DNA from: Mucilaginibacter endophyticus
Lineage (GTDB): Bacteria; Bacteroidota; Bacteroidia; Sphingobacteriales; Sphingobacteriaceae
Length of the DNA: 64,000 nt
Assembly (NCBI RefSeq): GCF_003351025.1
Contig: NZ_QPCG01000004.1
Location: forward strand, 1 to 64,000
Direction: 5' to 3'
The position numbers were made by a program, and so were the translations under genes. The stretch's first letter is position 1. Each line of letters starts with the position of its first letter. This document shows positions 17,424 through 26,209 of this stretch, one piece after another. The notes below the pieces were generated by a model. That model saw only the letters and a program-made list of their open reading frames with translations, did no database searches and had not been told where the DNA came from.

Positions 17424-18167
17424 ATGAAATCAATTTCAAAAATATTATTAGCCGCCGTACTTGCAGCTGGAACTACAAGCTACAGCACTGCAAAACCAGT
17501 AAACCCTGTTGTTAAACATGCCGATCAAACTACGCAAGACCGTCACTTATCGGGCTTCAGCGCTATTGACCTGGCTGGCTCGTTTGATGTTTACTTTACC
17601 CAAGGCTCAAACGAATCCGTAAAAGTTGAAGCTCCTTCAGATGTGATCGACAAGATCATTACCGAAGTTCAGGGCGGCGTATTAAAGATTTACAGTAAAA
17701 AAGGTACCAACTGGGATAGCTGGAGCTTTGGCCGTAACCGTAAAATGATTGTTCATGTTGTTGCAAAAGATATGACCAGCATTAACGTTGCCGGTTCTGG
17801 CGACGTTTATTTTAAAGAAGGCATCACAACTACTTCGTTAAAGCTAAAAGTAGTAGGTTCTGGTGATATGCTGGGCAAGGTAAATGCAAAAAACCTGGAC
17901 AGCAGCATATCAGGTTCCGGTGATATGAAACTATCAGGCCGTGCCGATAATTCAAGAGTAAACGTTGTAGGTTCTGGCGATTTTACTGCCCGCGACCTGA
18001 TCACCGTTAATACCGAAGTTCACATAGCCGGTTCAGGCGATGCCACCATCAACGCCAGCAATAAAATTGATGCTTCGGTAAGCGGCTCAGGCGATGTTCA
18101 TTACACTGGCGGCGCTAAAAACATTTCGAGCTCAAAAGCCGGCAGCGGCGATATAGAGCGGATATAA
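17424..18167 (+). CDS. Head GIN (DUF2807) domain exported protein
   Basis: A 247-aa protein with a signal peptide (MKSISKILLAAVLAAGTTSYSTA). The rest is one DUF2807/head-GIN beta-helix: LSGFSAIDLAGSFDVYFTQG at the start, then seven GSGD turns spaced about 18-20 residues apart from residue 120 to the C-terminus, one per coil of the predicted solenoid. Such proteins are common and often multi-copy in Bacteroidota; the function is unknown, with adhesion or envelope-stress roles suggested. The ECF-type promoter upstream points to envelope-stress control. It stands alone, with a terminator downstream. Confidence 0.85.
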   Translation: MKSISKILLAAVLAAGTTSYSTAKPVNPVVKHADQTTQDRHLSGFSAIDLAGSFDVYFTQGSNESVKVEAPSDVIDKIITEVQGGVLKIYSKKGTNWDSWSFGRNRKMIVHVVAKDMTSINVAGSGDVYFKEGITTTSLKLKVVGSGDMLGKVNAKNLDSSISGSGDMKLSGRADNSRVNVVGSGDFTARDLITVNTEVHIAGSGDATINASNKIDASVSGSGDVHYTGGAKNISSSKAGSGDIERI

Positions 18168-18231
18168 TAGCTCATTTTTTTAGATAGAAAGGTCTGTTTC
18201 CAAACAGACATAAGCATTATTACACACAAGT

Positions 18232-18274
18232 CAATCCCCGATTTTCACAGTTTACCTGTATAAATCGGGGATTG
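18232..18274 (+). terminator. Terminator after head-GIN gene
   Basis: A perfect 13-bp stem, CAATCCCCGATTT (18232-18244) with AAATCGGGGATTG (18262-18274), followed by TTTCGTTT. A smaller hairpin, GTCTGTTT-CC-AAACAGAC, lies at 18192-18209. Confidence 0.7.
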
Positions 18275-18383
18275 TTTCGTTTCATGCAATGGCGTTTTTT
18301 TGTATGTTATTAACAAACTAATTTTAATGGTCTTCTTAGTATCTTTATATAAAAGATAACAATCAGCCATTCCTATCGCTAAC

Positions 18384-19406
18384 ATGAAAAAGCTATTTTT
18401 TATTATGATTGCTGCCTGCGTTTGTGCATGCAATAATCCATCAAAACCAGCGGCAGATACTTCGGCCGAAGCGTCAGGCAAGCCTTACGAAGTTAAAACT
18501 GGCGGCAACAAGCTTATCAAGGTTGCCGGGAAGTACAACGTATGGACTAAAAAAGTTGGCGATGGCAAAATAAAAGTATTGCTGCTGCACGGCGGCCCCG
18601 GTTTTTCGCATGATTATATGGAGTGCTTTGATGATTTCCTGCCGAAGGAAGGAATGGAAATTTACTACTATGACCAGCTTGGTTGTGGCAATTCGGATGC
18701 TCCCGCCGATACTTCATTATGGAACATTCCGCGTTACGTTGAAGAGGTTGAAGAAGTGCGTAAGGGATTAGGGCTCGATAATTTTTATATCCTCGGCCAT
18801 TCCTGGGGAGGCATGCTGGCAATGGAATACCTGCACAAATACCAGTCGCATGTTAAAGGGGCTGTATTATCAAACATGACAGCAGGTATCAAAGGCTATG
18901 TTGCCTATGCCGCCGAATTAAAGAAGAAGTTTTTCACCCCTCGGGATATCGCAGTATTTGACTCATTAGACAGGCTTAAACAATATGATTCGCCGCAATA
19001 TAATGACTTGTTGATGAATAAGCTGTATACCCAGGTAATCTGCCGGATCCCGATAGAAAGCTGGCCCGAACCGCTTTGGCGCGCCTTTAAAAAAGCCAAC
19101 CATACCATTTACATCCAAATGCAAGGCGTTGATGAATTTCACGTAACCGGCAATTTTAAAGGATGGGAATTTTGGGATAAACTGCAGGACATCAAAGTAC
19201 CAACCTTAGTTTTAGGTGGCATGCATGACGAAATGAACCCTGAAGACATGAAAAAAGAAGGGCTTTTACTACCTAACAGCCGCACCTATCTGTGCCCGGA
19301 TGGCAGTCACATGAGTATGTATGATGATCAGCAAAATTATTTCAAAAACCTCATCGCCTTTTTGAAGGATGTTGACGCTGGTACATTTACTGCGGATAAA
19401 AAATAG
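18384..19406 (+). CDS. Proline iminopeptidase-family lipoprotein
   Basis: A 340-aa alpha/beta hydrolase of the S33 (proline iminopeptidase) family. The N-terminus is a lipoprotein signal with two possible Cys (IAAC at 9-12 or C16), so the enzyme is probably membrane-anchored in the periplasm, unlike the cytoplasmic enzymes of many bacteria. The oxyanion motif is LLHGGPGFSHDYM, Ser140 is the nucleophile in GHSWGG, the acidic residue is in GMHDEMNP and the His in PDGSHMSMY. The DQLGCGNSD block is diagnostic of the family. It may finish peptides cut by the M1 enzymes upstream; that is inference from neighbourhood. Confidence 0.88.
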   Translation: MKKLFFIMIAACVCACNNPSKPAADTSAEASGKPYEVKTGGNKLIKVAGKYNVWTKKVGDGKIKVLLLHGGPGFSHDYMECFDDFLPKEGMEIYYYDQLGCGNSDAPADTSLWNIPRYVEEVEEVRKGLGLDNFYILGHSWGGMLAMEYLHKYQSHVKGAVLSNMTAGIKGYVAYAAELKKKFFTPRDIAVFDSLDRLKQYDSPQYNDLLMNKLYTQVICRIPIESWPEPLWRAFKKANHTIYIQMQGVDEFHVTGNFKGWEFWDKLQDIKVPTLVLGGMHDEMNPEDMKKEGLLLPNSRTYLCPDGSHMSMYDDQQNYFKNLIAFLKDVDAGTFTADKK

Positions 19407-19456
19407 CACACCAATTATATACCTGTATTTTATATATCACCACCACACTCAAAATT

Positions 19457-20296
19457 ATGAAGAAGTTATTCATCAGCGTCATCACCATGATGACCTTTAC
19501 TGCTGCAAACACCTTTGCGCAGTTAACCCCACAGCCCAGTTCAACACAAAGTGTTGTGCAGGATTTTGGTCTTGGAAAAATCAACCTCACTTACTCACGT
19601 CCCGATGTAAAAGGCCGTAAAATATTCGGAGGCATGGAACCTTACGGAGCCGTTTGGCGCACGGGGGCCAATTCGGCCACGGTGATTAAATTTACCGACG
19701 AGGTAAGTTTGGAAGGCAACAAGGTTCCGGCGGGCGAGTATGGTCTGTTCAGTATCCCAGGCGAAAACGAGTGGACGATCATCCTCAGCAAGCAACCAAA
19801 ACAATGGGGCGCGTATATGTATAAAGAAGCTGATGATTTCCTGCGTTTCAAAGTAAAAACCAAGCATCTTAAAGCTTTAACAGAAACCATGACCCTCGCT
19901 TTTACTAACGTATCAACTACTTCCTGCGATTTGCAAATGATGTGGGAACACAGCGGCTTCACTATCCACATGACCACCGATATCGACGCCAAGGTAATGG
20001 CCCGAATCGATTCGGCCATGAAAACTGATAAGAAGCCATACTATGAGGCATTGATCTATTATTACAACAACAATAAAGATATGGACAAAGCCTTAGCATG
20101 GGCAACCGAATTGGAAAAGGATAAAAACTTTCCGCCGTTTGTAGCCAAAACATGGAAAGCTCGCATATTGTTGAAAAAAGGTGATAAAGCGGCCGCTGTA
20201 ACAGCCGCCCAGGAGGGAGCGAAAATGGCCACCGAGATGAAAACAGACGAGTATGTGCGTTTAAATAACGAGATAATAGCACAAGCGAAGAAATGA
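19457..20296 (+). CDS. DUF2911 family exported protein
   Basis: A 279-aa protein with signal peptide (MKKLFISVITMMTFTAANTFA). Residues 25-170 are a DUF2911 domain: SSTQSVVQDFGLGKINLTYSRP, RKIFGGMEPYGAVWRTGANSAT and VPAGEYGLFSIPGENEWTII are near-invariant in this Bacteroidota family. Residues 180-279 form a TPR-like helical tail (YEALIYYYNNNKDMDKALAWAT, ILLKKGDKAAAVTAAQEGA). No enzymatic role is established. It lies 50 bases after the iminopeptidase gene and is closed by a strong terminator, so the two may share a transcript. Confidence 0.88.
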   Translation: MKKLFISVITMMTFTAANTFAQLTPQPSSTQSVVQDFGLGKINLTYSRPDVKGRKIFGGMEPYGAVWRTGANSATVIKFTDEVSLEGNKVPAGEYGLFSIPGENEWTIILSKQPKQWGAYMYKEADDFLRFKVKTKHLKALTETMTLAFTNVSTTSCDLQMMWEHSGFTIHMTTDIDAKVMARIDSAMKTDKKPYYEALIYYYNNNKDMDKALAWATELEKDKNFPPFVAKTWKARILLKKGDKAAAVTAAQEGAKMATEMKTDEYVRLNNEIIAQAKK

Positions 20297-20325
20297 TTAT
20301 TTAATCTCTTATCATGCATAAAAAA

Positions 20326-20359
20326 AACCTTGCCAGTGATATTGGCAAGGTTTTTTTTT
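20326..20359 (+). terminator. Rho-independent terminator after DUF2911 gene
   Basis: AACCTTGCCA (20326-20335) pairs with TGGCAAGGTT (20343-20352), followed by a nine-T run. Confidence 0.88.
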
Positions 20360-20433
20360 GTTAATTTATTTAAAGTCCTCTCCGTAAATGTTTCGAGACT
20401 ACAGGTTAGTCGAAAATATTGATTAAAAAAACC

Positions 20434-20529
20434 ATGTCATTGCGAGGAGGAACGACGAAGCAATCTCGTAGCTATACAAATTGGATATGCATTGGCTACG
20501 AGATTGCCACGCTTCGCTCGCAATGACAT
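20434..20529. repeat. REP-like palindrome, family A copy 1
   Basis: Ends in ATGTCATTGCGAGG and its inverse CGCAATGACAT, with inner arms GAAGCAATCTCGTAGC and GCTACGAGATTGC around a variable loop. Two more copies are at 48814-48905 and 51966-52059. Sits in the convergent spacer between the DUF2911 and DUF2490 genes; no transposase is inside. Confidence 0.8.
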
Positions 20530-20593
20530 TTTTAAGATAATTTCATCTTCTGAACACCTATGAACCTCTCCTTTGAAGAGGATTTCGATGAGT

Positions 20594-21319
20594 TTAAAAC
20601 CTTGTATAAAAAGCCACCTGCGCCACGTGGTTTACCACATAAGCATCGGCTTGTTTAATATATTGATTCAAATACCCAGCCTCTGCATCAAATGATTTAC
20701 TGAAACGGTAACCCACCGCAACATAAGCCCGGTTTTGATCGAAGAAGTGTTTATTTACTTTGTTTTTGTTTTGTACGTTTACAAAGGCCTCGTTTTGCAG
20801 GGCGAGGAATGTTCCTTCAGTAAACACGTCCGAGTCAGGTTTCATCGGGATCACGGCGCGGGCAAAATACCTGAAGCGCTGGGCGAAATAGCGGTCGTTT
20901 TTGTTATCAGCTGTGTTTCCTAAAAAACGTTGCTCCAATCGTAAACGATGTGCCAGCTGTACATGCTTGGTCAGCTTATGAGTGTAAGTGTATTGCTGCC
21001 AAATGCGGTGCTCCGGGCGAAAGGTTGTTTCGTTATCGGGTGTACGGCCGTAAGTAGCAATATAAGCGTAACCTAAAGCCCCTACCTTGTTTTTGGCAAA
21101 ATAATAATTAGCCGAAGGACGAAGCAGGATATGCTTAAGATAACTTACCTCATCATGTGAGCGTAATTGCCCATCGAACGAATAGCCCCAATGGTCGGAT
21201 AGTTTATGGCTATGAAATATAGCCGCCCAACCCGAAAACTGGTTGTCCTGAGCCAGCAGCCTTGCAGGTGCCGCAAGCAACAGTACAACAAAAATTAATA
21301 GTTGTTTTTTTAATTGCAT
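20594..21319 (-). CDS. DUF2490 family exported protein
   Basis: A 241-aa protein with a signal peptide ending LLAQ. The mature sequence FSGWAAIFHSHKLSDHWGYSFDGQLR, the LKHILLRPSANYYF strand and RLRLEQRFLG mark DUF2490, a small outer-membrane beta-barrel family of Bacteroidota and Proteobacteria. It ends in a C-terminal aromatic strand (VAQVAFYTRF), as expected for a barrel inserted by BAM. The role is unknown. It follows the beta-barrel gene at 21477 on the same strand, separated by 157 bases with a palindromic repeat. Confidence 0.82.
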   Translation of the reverse strand: MQLKKQLLIFVVLLLAAPARLLAQDNQFSGWAAIFHSHKLSDHWGYSFDGQLRSHDEVSYLKHILLRPSANYYFAKNKVGALGYAYIATYGRTPDNETTFRPEHRIWQQYTYTHKLTKHVQLAHRLRLEQRFLGNTADNKNDRYFAQRFRYFARAVIPMKPDSDVFTEGTFLALQNEAFVNVQNKNKVNKHFFDQNRAYVAVGYRFSKSFDAEAGYLNQYIKQADAYVVNHVAQVAFYTRF

Positions 21320-21358
21320 GGATGATATATGTGTGTTATAAAGGTTAACATTTATTGT

Positions 21359-21381
21359 AGAGACGCATTACATGCGTCTCT
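21359..21381. repeat. Short palindrome AGAGACGCAT / ATGCGTCTCT
   Basis: A perfect 10-bp inverted repeat with loop TAC, followed on the plus strand by TTTT. This GAGACGCA-type word is a common short intergenic palindrome in this group, as I recall; only this copy is seen here. Confidence 0.55.
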
Positions 21382-21476
21382 TTTTGCGACAGAAAGTTGC
21401 AGGATCTGCCCAGAAAAACATTTGTAAGCAATAGCTGACAGGCAACCACTCACCTAATCAACCTACTCTCCATTCA

Positions 21477-22502
21477 CTAATCCTTAAACCTTACCAAAGT
21501 CTGGCGGCCCAGGTCAACCGTTACCCTAAAGGCTTCCTGGTTGCTGCTGTAACCCGGCGTTTGGTGCAAGCTCAATATAAACTGTCCTTTTACACGTTTG
21601 TACAAAAATGGCGTGTAAATGATATCCAAACGATTGTAAGTTTTCTTTTCAAAAAACGCGTCGCCATAAATAATATGGCTGCCCTGCCCTTTGTAAAACT
21701 CGTCAAATAAAGCAAAGCGTTTCCAGCTTAAATAAGCATTAGCCACAAAGCCGGTCGGTGTCCTGAAACCATCAACGCCACGCACCCGCTCAAATGAGGT
21801 CATAGCACCAGCCTCTATAGATAACGAATCTAAAATGGTTTTATGACTGAAGTCTAAACCTAATCTTATTTGGCCGCCGCCGTTATCCTGGATGTGATCG
21901 TTAGGCAACAGTACTTCGGCACCGGCATCATGCATCAGCAAAAAGTAGTGCGATACATAAAAAGGGCCGGTTAAACTTGGCCTATACTTACCTGAGAAAC
22001 CGAACAGGAACTGCTCACGATCTGTAACGGTTTGGCGGCTTACCCAATCAATCCAGGCAGTTTCTGTAAAGTGATCGTTATGAAAACGGGTTAACAAGCC
22101 CTCCACATTGGGACGGTAATAGCGCAAAGTATCATTCAATAAAGCACGCGGATAATCATCCAGCAAACCTTCGCGCGGGAATGCGCCTGCGTTAAACAAC
22201 CAGTTTTTTCCGGTAAAGCTGTAATAAGCAACCGGGTTAACTTTCAAAAAGTATGGCTTTGCACCAAATTCATGAATGCCGTTAACACCCACAATAAAGT
22301 GGTTCACACTATCAAGGTTAAGGCCCAGGTCAAGTGCTGTACGTACGCCCGAGTAGGTACGTGAGCGGGCCACAAAATCTTTGTATTCGCGGTTATCCAT
22401 AAAACCTAAACCGTTAAAATGGATATCAAGGCTGCCTTGTGCAAGCGCAGCGGTAGTGGTTATGATCGAAAAAAAGACTAATAGGTATATCCGTTTAAAC
22501 AT
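21477..22502 (-). CDS. Predicted outer-membrane beta-barrel protein, unknown family
   Basis: A 341-aa protein with signal peptide (MFKRIYLLVFFSIITTTAALAQ). The mature part alternates polar and aromatic residues in strand-sized blocks (NHFIVGVNGIHEFG, KPYFLKVNPVAYYSFTG, GQFILSLHQTPGYS) and ends with FRVTVDLGRQTLVRFKD, consistent with a barrel of 12-16 strands. I do not recognise a named family; a glucosyl-transfer accessory or porin role cannot be told. It lies 11 bases after the GT39 gene, so the two are almost certainly cotranscribed. Confidence 0.55.
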   Translation of the reverse strand: MFKRIYLLVFFSIITTTAALAQGSLDIHFNGLGFMDNREYKDFVARSRTYSGVRTALDLGLNLDSVNHFIVGVNGIHEFGAKPYFLKVNPVAYYSFTGKNWLFNAGAFPREGLLDDYPRALLNDTLRYYRPNVEGLLTRFHNDHFTETAWIDWVSRQTVTDREQFLFGFSGKYRPSLTGPFYVSHYFLLMHDAGAEVLLPNDHIQDNGGGQIRLGLDFSHKTILDSLSIEAGAMTSFERVRGVDGFRTPTGFVANAYLSWKRFALFDEFYKGQGSHIIYGDAFFEKKTYNRLDIIYTPFLYKRVKGQFILSLHQTPGYSSNQEAFRVTVDLGRQTLVRFKD

Positions 22503-22513
22503 AGCTGATTGTA

Positions 22514-24238
22514 TTATTCTACTGTAATATTGATGATCTTATTGTTGCGGCCTCCCGGAAACGGTTCGGTACGGATGGAGAAGATCAGTTCGTACTTACC
22601 TGGTTTCGCCGGCATGGTCACGTTAAATTTAAAATGCCCGGTCTCGCCGGTTTTTAATGAAATATTATTGAAGCTGTCGTCAGATTTTTGCATCCCCACT
22701 TGGTAGATACTTTTGAAAAAACAAGCCTCTAAAAACACTTTGTGCTTTTGATTCACATTTGAAAAACTGATAGGGAAAGGATAAGGGTTGGTAAACGTGA
22801 GATCGAAATCCTTCTTCTGACCAGGCGATACGCTTTCTTTATAAGAAGCTACCTGGAAATCAATTTTTTGATAGGTGCGAATATCATCAACCCAACCGCC
22901 GTACCAGTCACCCGCATAGGTTTTAAGGGTATCGGTAGTGATGGCCGGATCCCACACGCCATTTATTACAACGTAAGCCTTTTTATGCTGGATACTATCT
23001 TCAATAGGCCAGATATCATATTGTGTACGCCGATAGTAGCGGGCATCATAATCAAACCCGTGTGTGGTATTATTATAGAAATTGTATTTCGATGGATTCT
23101 GGAAACCCTCGTTAAAAATCACGTAATTTTTCCCTGCTTTTTTTTGAATAAGCTGCGCCCACTCTTTAAAACCGAAAAAGCTCCGGATGGCGTCGACTTT
23201 TAACAATGGCGGAAAAGCGATAATGATAGCTACCCGCAGAACAACTATCATTACAATATTAATGATAGCCAAACGATTGAACCATTTGGGCTTTGCACCC
23301 GGGTGCGTAAAGCGGATAAGCACCATCATGGCCAGCGGCACGTAAGCGATAAGCGTCCAGTGCAGCTGGACTTCGCCTTTGAACGAGGTAAGGAAAAAGA
23401 AGGCCAGGATCCCGATAGCATTAACCAGTAATGTCCTAGTGAAAGTATCCTGAACTTTTGCAGTGAACCCTTTATAAAACAACAACCAGCCAATCAGCGG
23501 ACCAGCCATCAACAATTGCCCCAACGGATACACATAAGTATACTCAAAGTTGTACTGTTCATTTGAGCGTTCGGACAAGTGGTAACTTAATGATGGGAAA
23601 CCATGGTTAGCCTGCCAGATAATGTGCGGTGCATATAAAGCCAGGGCCAACAGTACAATAGCGTAAAAAGACCCGCGCTTTAGTAATTTAATATTAGATG
23701 CCAGTGTAAAAACAACCAGCAGAATGCCATGGTACTTGCTGTACAGCAGACAGGCTATTACAATACCCAATATCACAGCCAGCTTAAAGCTATCCTTTTC
23801 AATATATTGCTGATAAAAATAAAAGAACAGCACTGTGAAGAATAGTAGCGGGGCATCGGGTGTAGTGGTAAAACCATAAATATGGAATACAAAGATGCCC
23901 GAAATTACCATTATAAAGTTTATGGCATCAACCTTATATCGCTTCAGCATCACCCACATCAGGTATATGGATGCTGTGGTACCTATCACGGTAAAAAGCC
24001 TCGCCCCAAATTCATTATGCAGCAAGCTATAGCCTGTTTTTATAAAAAGGGCCACCATAGGCGGATGATCATAATATCCCCAATCTAAAAAACGGGAATA
24101 AACCCAGTAGTAAGCTTCATCGGCATGAATCTCAAGCGTAAATGCCTGTACAGCATTCAGTAAGGCCCACAACAGTAAAAAATAAATTATTGGCTTGTTA
24201 TATTTTACCGGTGTGCTATTTAAAGAGGTATCCTGCAT
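22514..24238 (-). CDS. GT39-type membrane glycosyltransferase with C-terminal beta domain
   Basis: A multi-spanning GT-C enzyme. I start it at MQDTSLNSTPVKYNKPI (24238, 574 aa); the longer frame to 24340 adds 34 residues and would swallow the promoter box TACCTTTG at 24264-24271. After the first helix the acidic pair is in LEIHADEAYYWVYSRFLDWGYY, followed by DHPPMVALFIKTG, the family's first-loop signature. About ten helices follow to residue 380. The C-terminal part (about 430-574) is soluble: a WYGGWVDDIRTYQKIDF linker and an Ig-like beta-sandwich. It heads a unit with the beta-barrel gene. The sugar and acceptor are unknown. Confidence 0.83.
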   Translation of the reverse strand: MQDTSLNSTPVKYNKPIIYFLLLWALLNAVQAFTLEIHADEAYYWVYSRFLDWGYYDHPPMVALFIKTGYSLLHNEFGARLFTVIGTTASIYLMWVMLKRYKVDAINFIMVISGIFVFHIYGFTTTPDAPLLFFTVLFFYFYQQYIEKDSFKLAVILGIVIACLLYSKYHGILLVVFTLASNIKLLKRGSFYAIVLLALALYAPHIIWQANHGFPSLSYHLSERSNEQYNFEYTYVYPLGQLLMAGPLIGWLLFYKGFTAKVQDTFTRTLLVNAIGILAFFFLTSFKGEVQLHWTLIAYVPLAMMVLIRFTHPGAKPKWFNRLAIINIVMIVVLRVAIIIAFPPLLKVDAIRSFFGFKEWAQLIQKKAGKNYVIFNEGFQNPSKYNFYNNTTHGFDYDARYYRRTQYDIWPIEDSIQHKKAYVVINGVWDPAITTDTLKTYAGDWYGGWVDDIRTYQKIDFQVASYKESVSPGQKKDFDLTFTNPYPFPISFSNVNQKHKVFLEACFFKSIYQVGMQKSDDSFNNISLKTGETGHFKFNVTMPAKPGKYELIFSIRTEPFPGGRNNKIINITVE

Positions 24239-24263
24239 TAAAATGGATGAGTAAATGAATGGG

Positions 24264-24271
24264 CAAAGGTA
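24264..24271 (-). promoter_or_regulatory. Promoter -7 box of the GT39-barrel unit
   Basis: Minus-strand TACCTTTG fits TAnnTTTG and lies 25 bases before the chosen ATG at 24238. No good TTG element was found. Confidence 0.45.
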
Positions 24272-24389
24272 TGATAAAAGATATAAGCCATAAAACGTTA
24301 GGCAGCAGTGATATGATAATTTGACGAAATTATACCACAATCTTCATAATTTAGCGTAGCTGTAAAGCTTTCACCCATTTTAATATAAA

Positions 24390-24869
24390 ATGAAACAAGA
24401 ATTTGAGGTTATCAAAAAAACACGTCTGACACTGCTTAATGTTATTAAAGACCTTTCTCCCGAACAACTTAATCATATCCCGGCCGGATATATTAACAAC
24501 CTGATCTGGAACCTGGCGCATATGATTTCGGGCCAGCAAGGCATTTGCTATACCCGTGCGGGTGTACCAATTGTGGTAGATGATAAATATTATACGCCCT
24601 ATCGCCCCGAAACCAAACCGCAGGATTTTGCTAATGCAGATGACATAGCCGAGGTAAAAGAGCTGCTTATTTCCACTATTGATAAATTTGAGGAAGATTA
24701 TCACACTGGCATTTTTGCTAATTATCAATCCATGACTACCCGCTATGGTGTTACGTTAAGCAATATTGAAGAGGCTATCCGCTTTGTGCCATTTCACGAT
24801 GGCTTGCATACGGGTTATATCATGGCCTTAAAAAGGGCGGTTTTGGAAGAAATGAGCAACGCTGTTTAA
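24390..24869 (+). CDS. DinB/YfiT-like metal-binding protein
   Basis: A 159-aa DinB superfamily member, a four-helix bundle that usually coordinates a divalent metal through three His. Here they are most likely the His in LNHIPAGY/NLAHMISGQQG near the start and middle, and His in FVPFHDGLHTGYIMALKRA at the end. The family includes thiol transferases (bacillithiol, mycothiol) and damage-induced proteins of unknown role. Its stop codon interlocks by four bases with that of the convergent gene at 24866. Confidence 0.78.
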   Translation: MKQEFEVIKKTRLTLLNVIKDLSPEQLNHIPAGYINNLIWNLAHMISGQQGICYTRAGVPIVVDDKYYTPYRPETKPQDFANADDIAEVKELLISTIDKFEEDYHTGIFANYQSMTTRYGVTLSNIEEAIRFVPFHDGLHTGYIMALKRAVLEEMSNAV

Positions 24870-26209
24870 TAAACTATTTTGCTAAAGGGAATGCCTACTG
24901 TTAAACCTATCGCGGTTTTGTTAAAAGGCAGATGGGTATCTTTCAATGAATTATTCATATCCTGAAGTAAAAGCTGCGCTTCAAAATTGATAGCAGGCAC
25001 ACCTTTTTTATCAATCAAAACAATGGGGATACCTATAATGGAGTTAAGGGCCTTGTAAGTCCCCCAATTTTTTTCTATCCGAAAACTTACCCCAACGTGC
25101 GAGGTTGATGGAATGTATACCACCTTACCTGCGGCCGCTGGTGTTATAAAGTTTTTATACTGGCCAATATACCGGTCGCCTTTATTTATTACAACCGTAT
25201 TTATGCCGTCCTGCCCCTGTTGCCCGTTTACATAGGCATTCCAAAGCGAACCGCTCCCCACCGAATTATTCACAAAACCTTTGCCTGCAAAAGTTAAAAA
25301 GATCCTGCCTAATTTGGGGCTCTCCCAAAAGCGGGTATGACTTATAAATAATTCGAACGGGTAATTATAATGTTTATCAACAGGTGTATTAACATCGCGG
25401 CTTACCATAAACTTTTGCGGTATAACCGGGATATAAACACCCGCAGTTGTCCAATTATCGGTAACGAGGTTAAAATTGGCAGTGTTTACCATTAGCTCCG
25501 ATTGTTGTTCGGAAAATTGCTGCAGATAATCTGTGCGGAGTGTGGCGTAAAAGTTTTTCCGAAGCTTGCTTTTTGCCTCATTCAGATTTTGCCCGGGAAC
25601 TTCATCCTGTTTCAACGCATTGAGTGATTGTTCAAACTCCTCGGCTTTTTTATTGATATTTTGGGCAAGCGTGTTTACCATCAGCGCCCTCGCGGCGTCC
25701 ATTTGCTTTTTGAAATCACCATTGGCGGCATAATAAGTTCGCGGCTTCCCCATCCACGTTTTTTGAATAGCGAAACCTAATTGATTATCGTAATACCTAT
25801 TCACAAGCTTAGCCGCATAAGTGTTAGCGATATTTACCCTTGCGCCTACTACTACAAAAGATCTTACCCAATCATCACTATCTACCGGCTGGTGAAAATT
25901 ATGATTGATGCTGATCATCCCTTCAGCCGCATTGACGTTCACATAGTTTTTATAAAGCGAAAGATCTTCATTACCGGAGAGGTAAGAACTTACTTTATTG
26001 GACAGGAAAATATTCATGGCTTTGTTAGAGATCAGCATCCCCTGCCCCCCGCTGTTTGGCCAATTGGTTACTTTACGGTTTATAGCCCTAATCTCATCGA
26101 TGATCTGCCCGCTGGTTTGCGCCTGTACCCGTACTATCAGCCCACATGAAAACAGCAGGTAACATAATACAGCTTTTAAGAAGCACACATATGTCAGGCG
26201 AGCCCCCAT
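24866..26209 (-). CDS. Large secreted protein of unknown function
   Basis: A 447-aa protein with a signal peptide ending RVQA-Q. I do not recognise a family. The mature part mixes beta strands (YINHNFHQPVDSDDWVRSFVVVGARVNI, RYIGQYKNFITPAAAGKVVYIPS) with a helical stretch (residues 165-240) rich in Asn, Lys and Glu. A YPFELFISHTRFWESPKLGRIFLTF strand pair and HVGVSFRIEKNWGTY suggest an outer-membrane or extracellular beta structure. The start overlaps the end of the FAD oxidase gene by 16 bases, so it is coupled to it. Role unknown; the operon suggests it acts on or with an exported partner of the oxidase. Confidence 0.6.
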   Translation of the reverse strand: MGARLTYVCFLKAVLCYLLFSCGLIVRVQAQTSGQIIDEIRAINRKVTNWPNSGGQGMLISNKAMNIFLSNKVSSYLSGNEDLSLYKNYVNVNAAEGMISINHNFHQPVDSDDWVRSFVVVGARVNIANTYAAKLVNRYYDNQLGFAIQKTWMGKPRTYYAANGDFKKQMDAARALMVNTLAQNINKKAEEFEQSLNALKQDEVPGQNLNEAKSKLRKNFYATLRTDYLQQFSEQQSELMVNTANFNLVTDNWTTAGVYIPVIPQKFMVSRDVNTPVDKHYNYPFELFISHTRFWESPKLGRIFLTFAGKGFVNNSVGSGSLWNAYVNGQQGQDGINTVVINKGDRYIGQYKNFITPAAAGKVVYIPSTSHVGVSFRIEKNWGTYKALNSIIGIPIVLIDKKGVPAINFEAQLLLQDMNNSLKDTHLPFNKTAIGLTVGIPFSKIVY

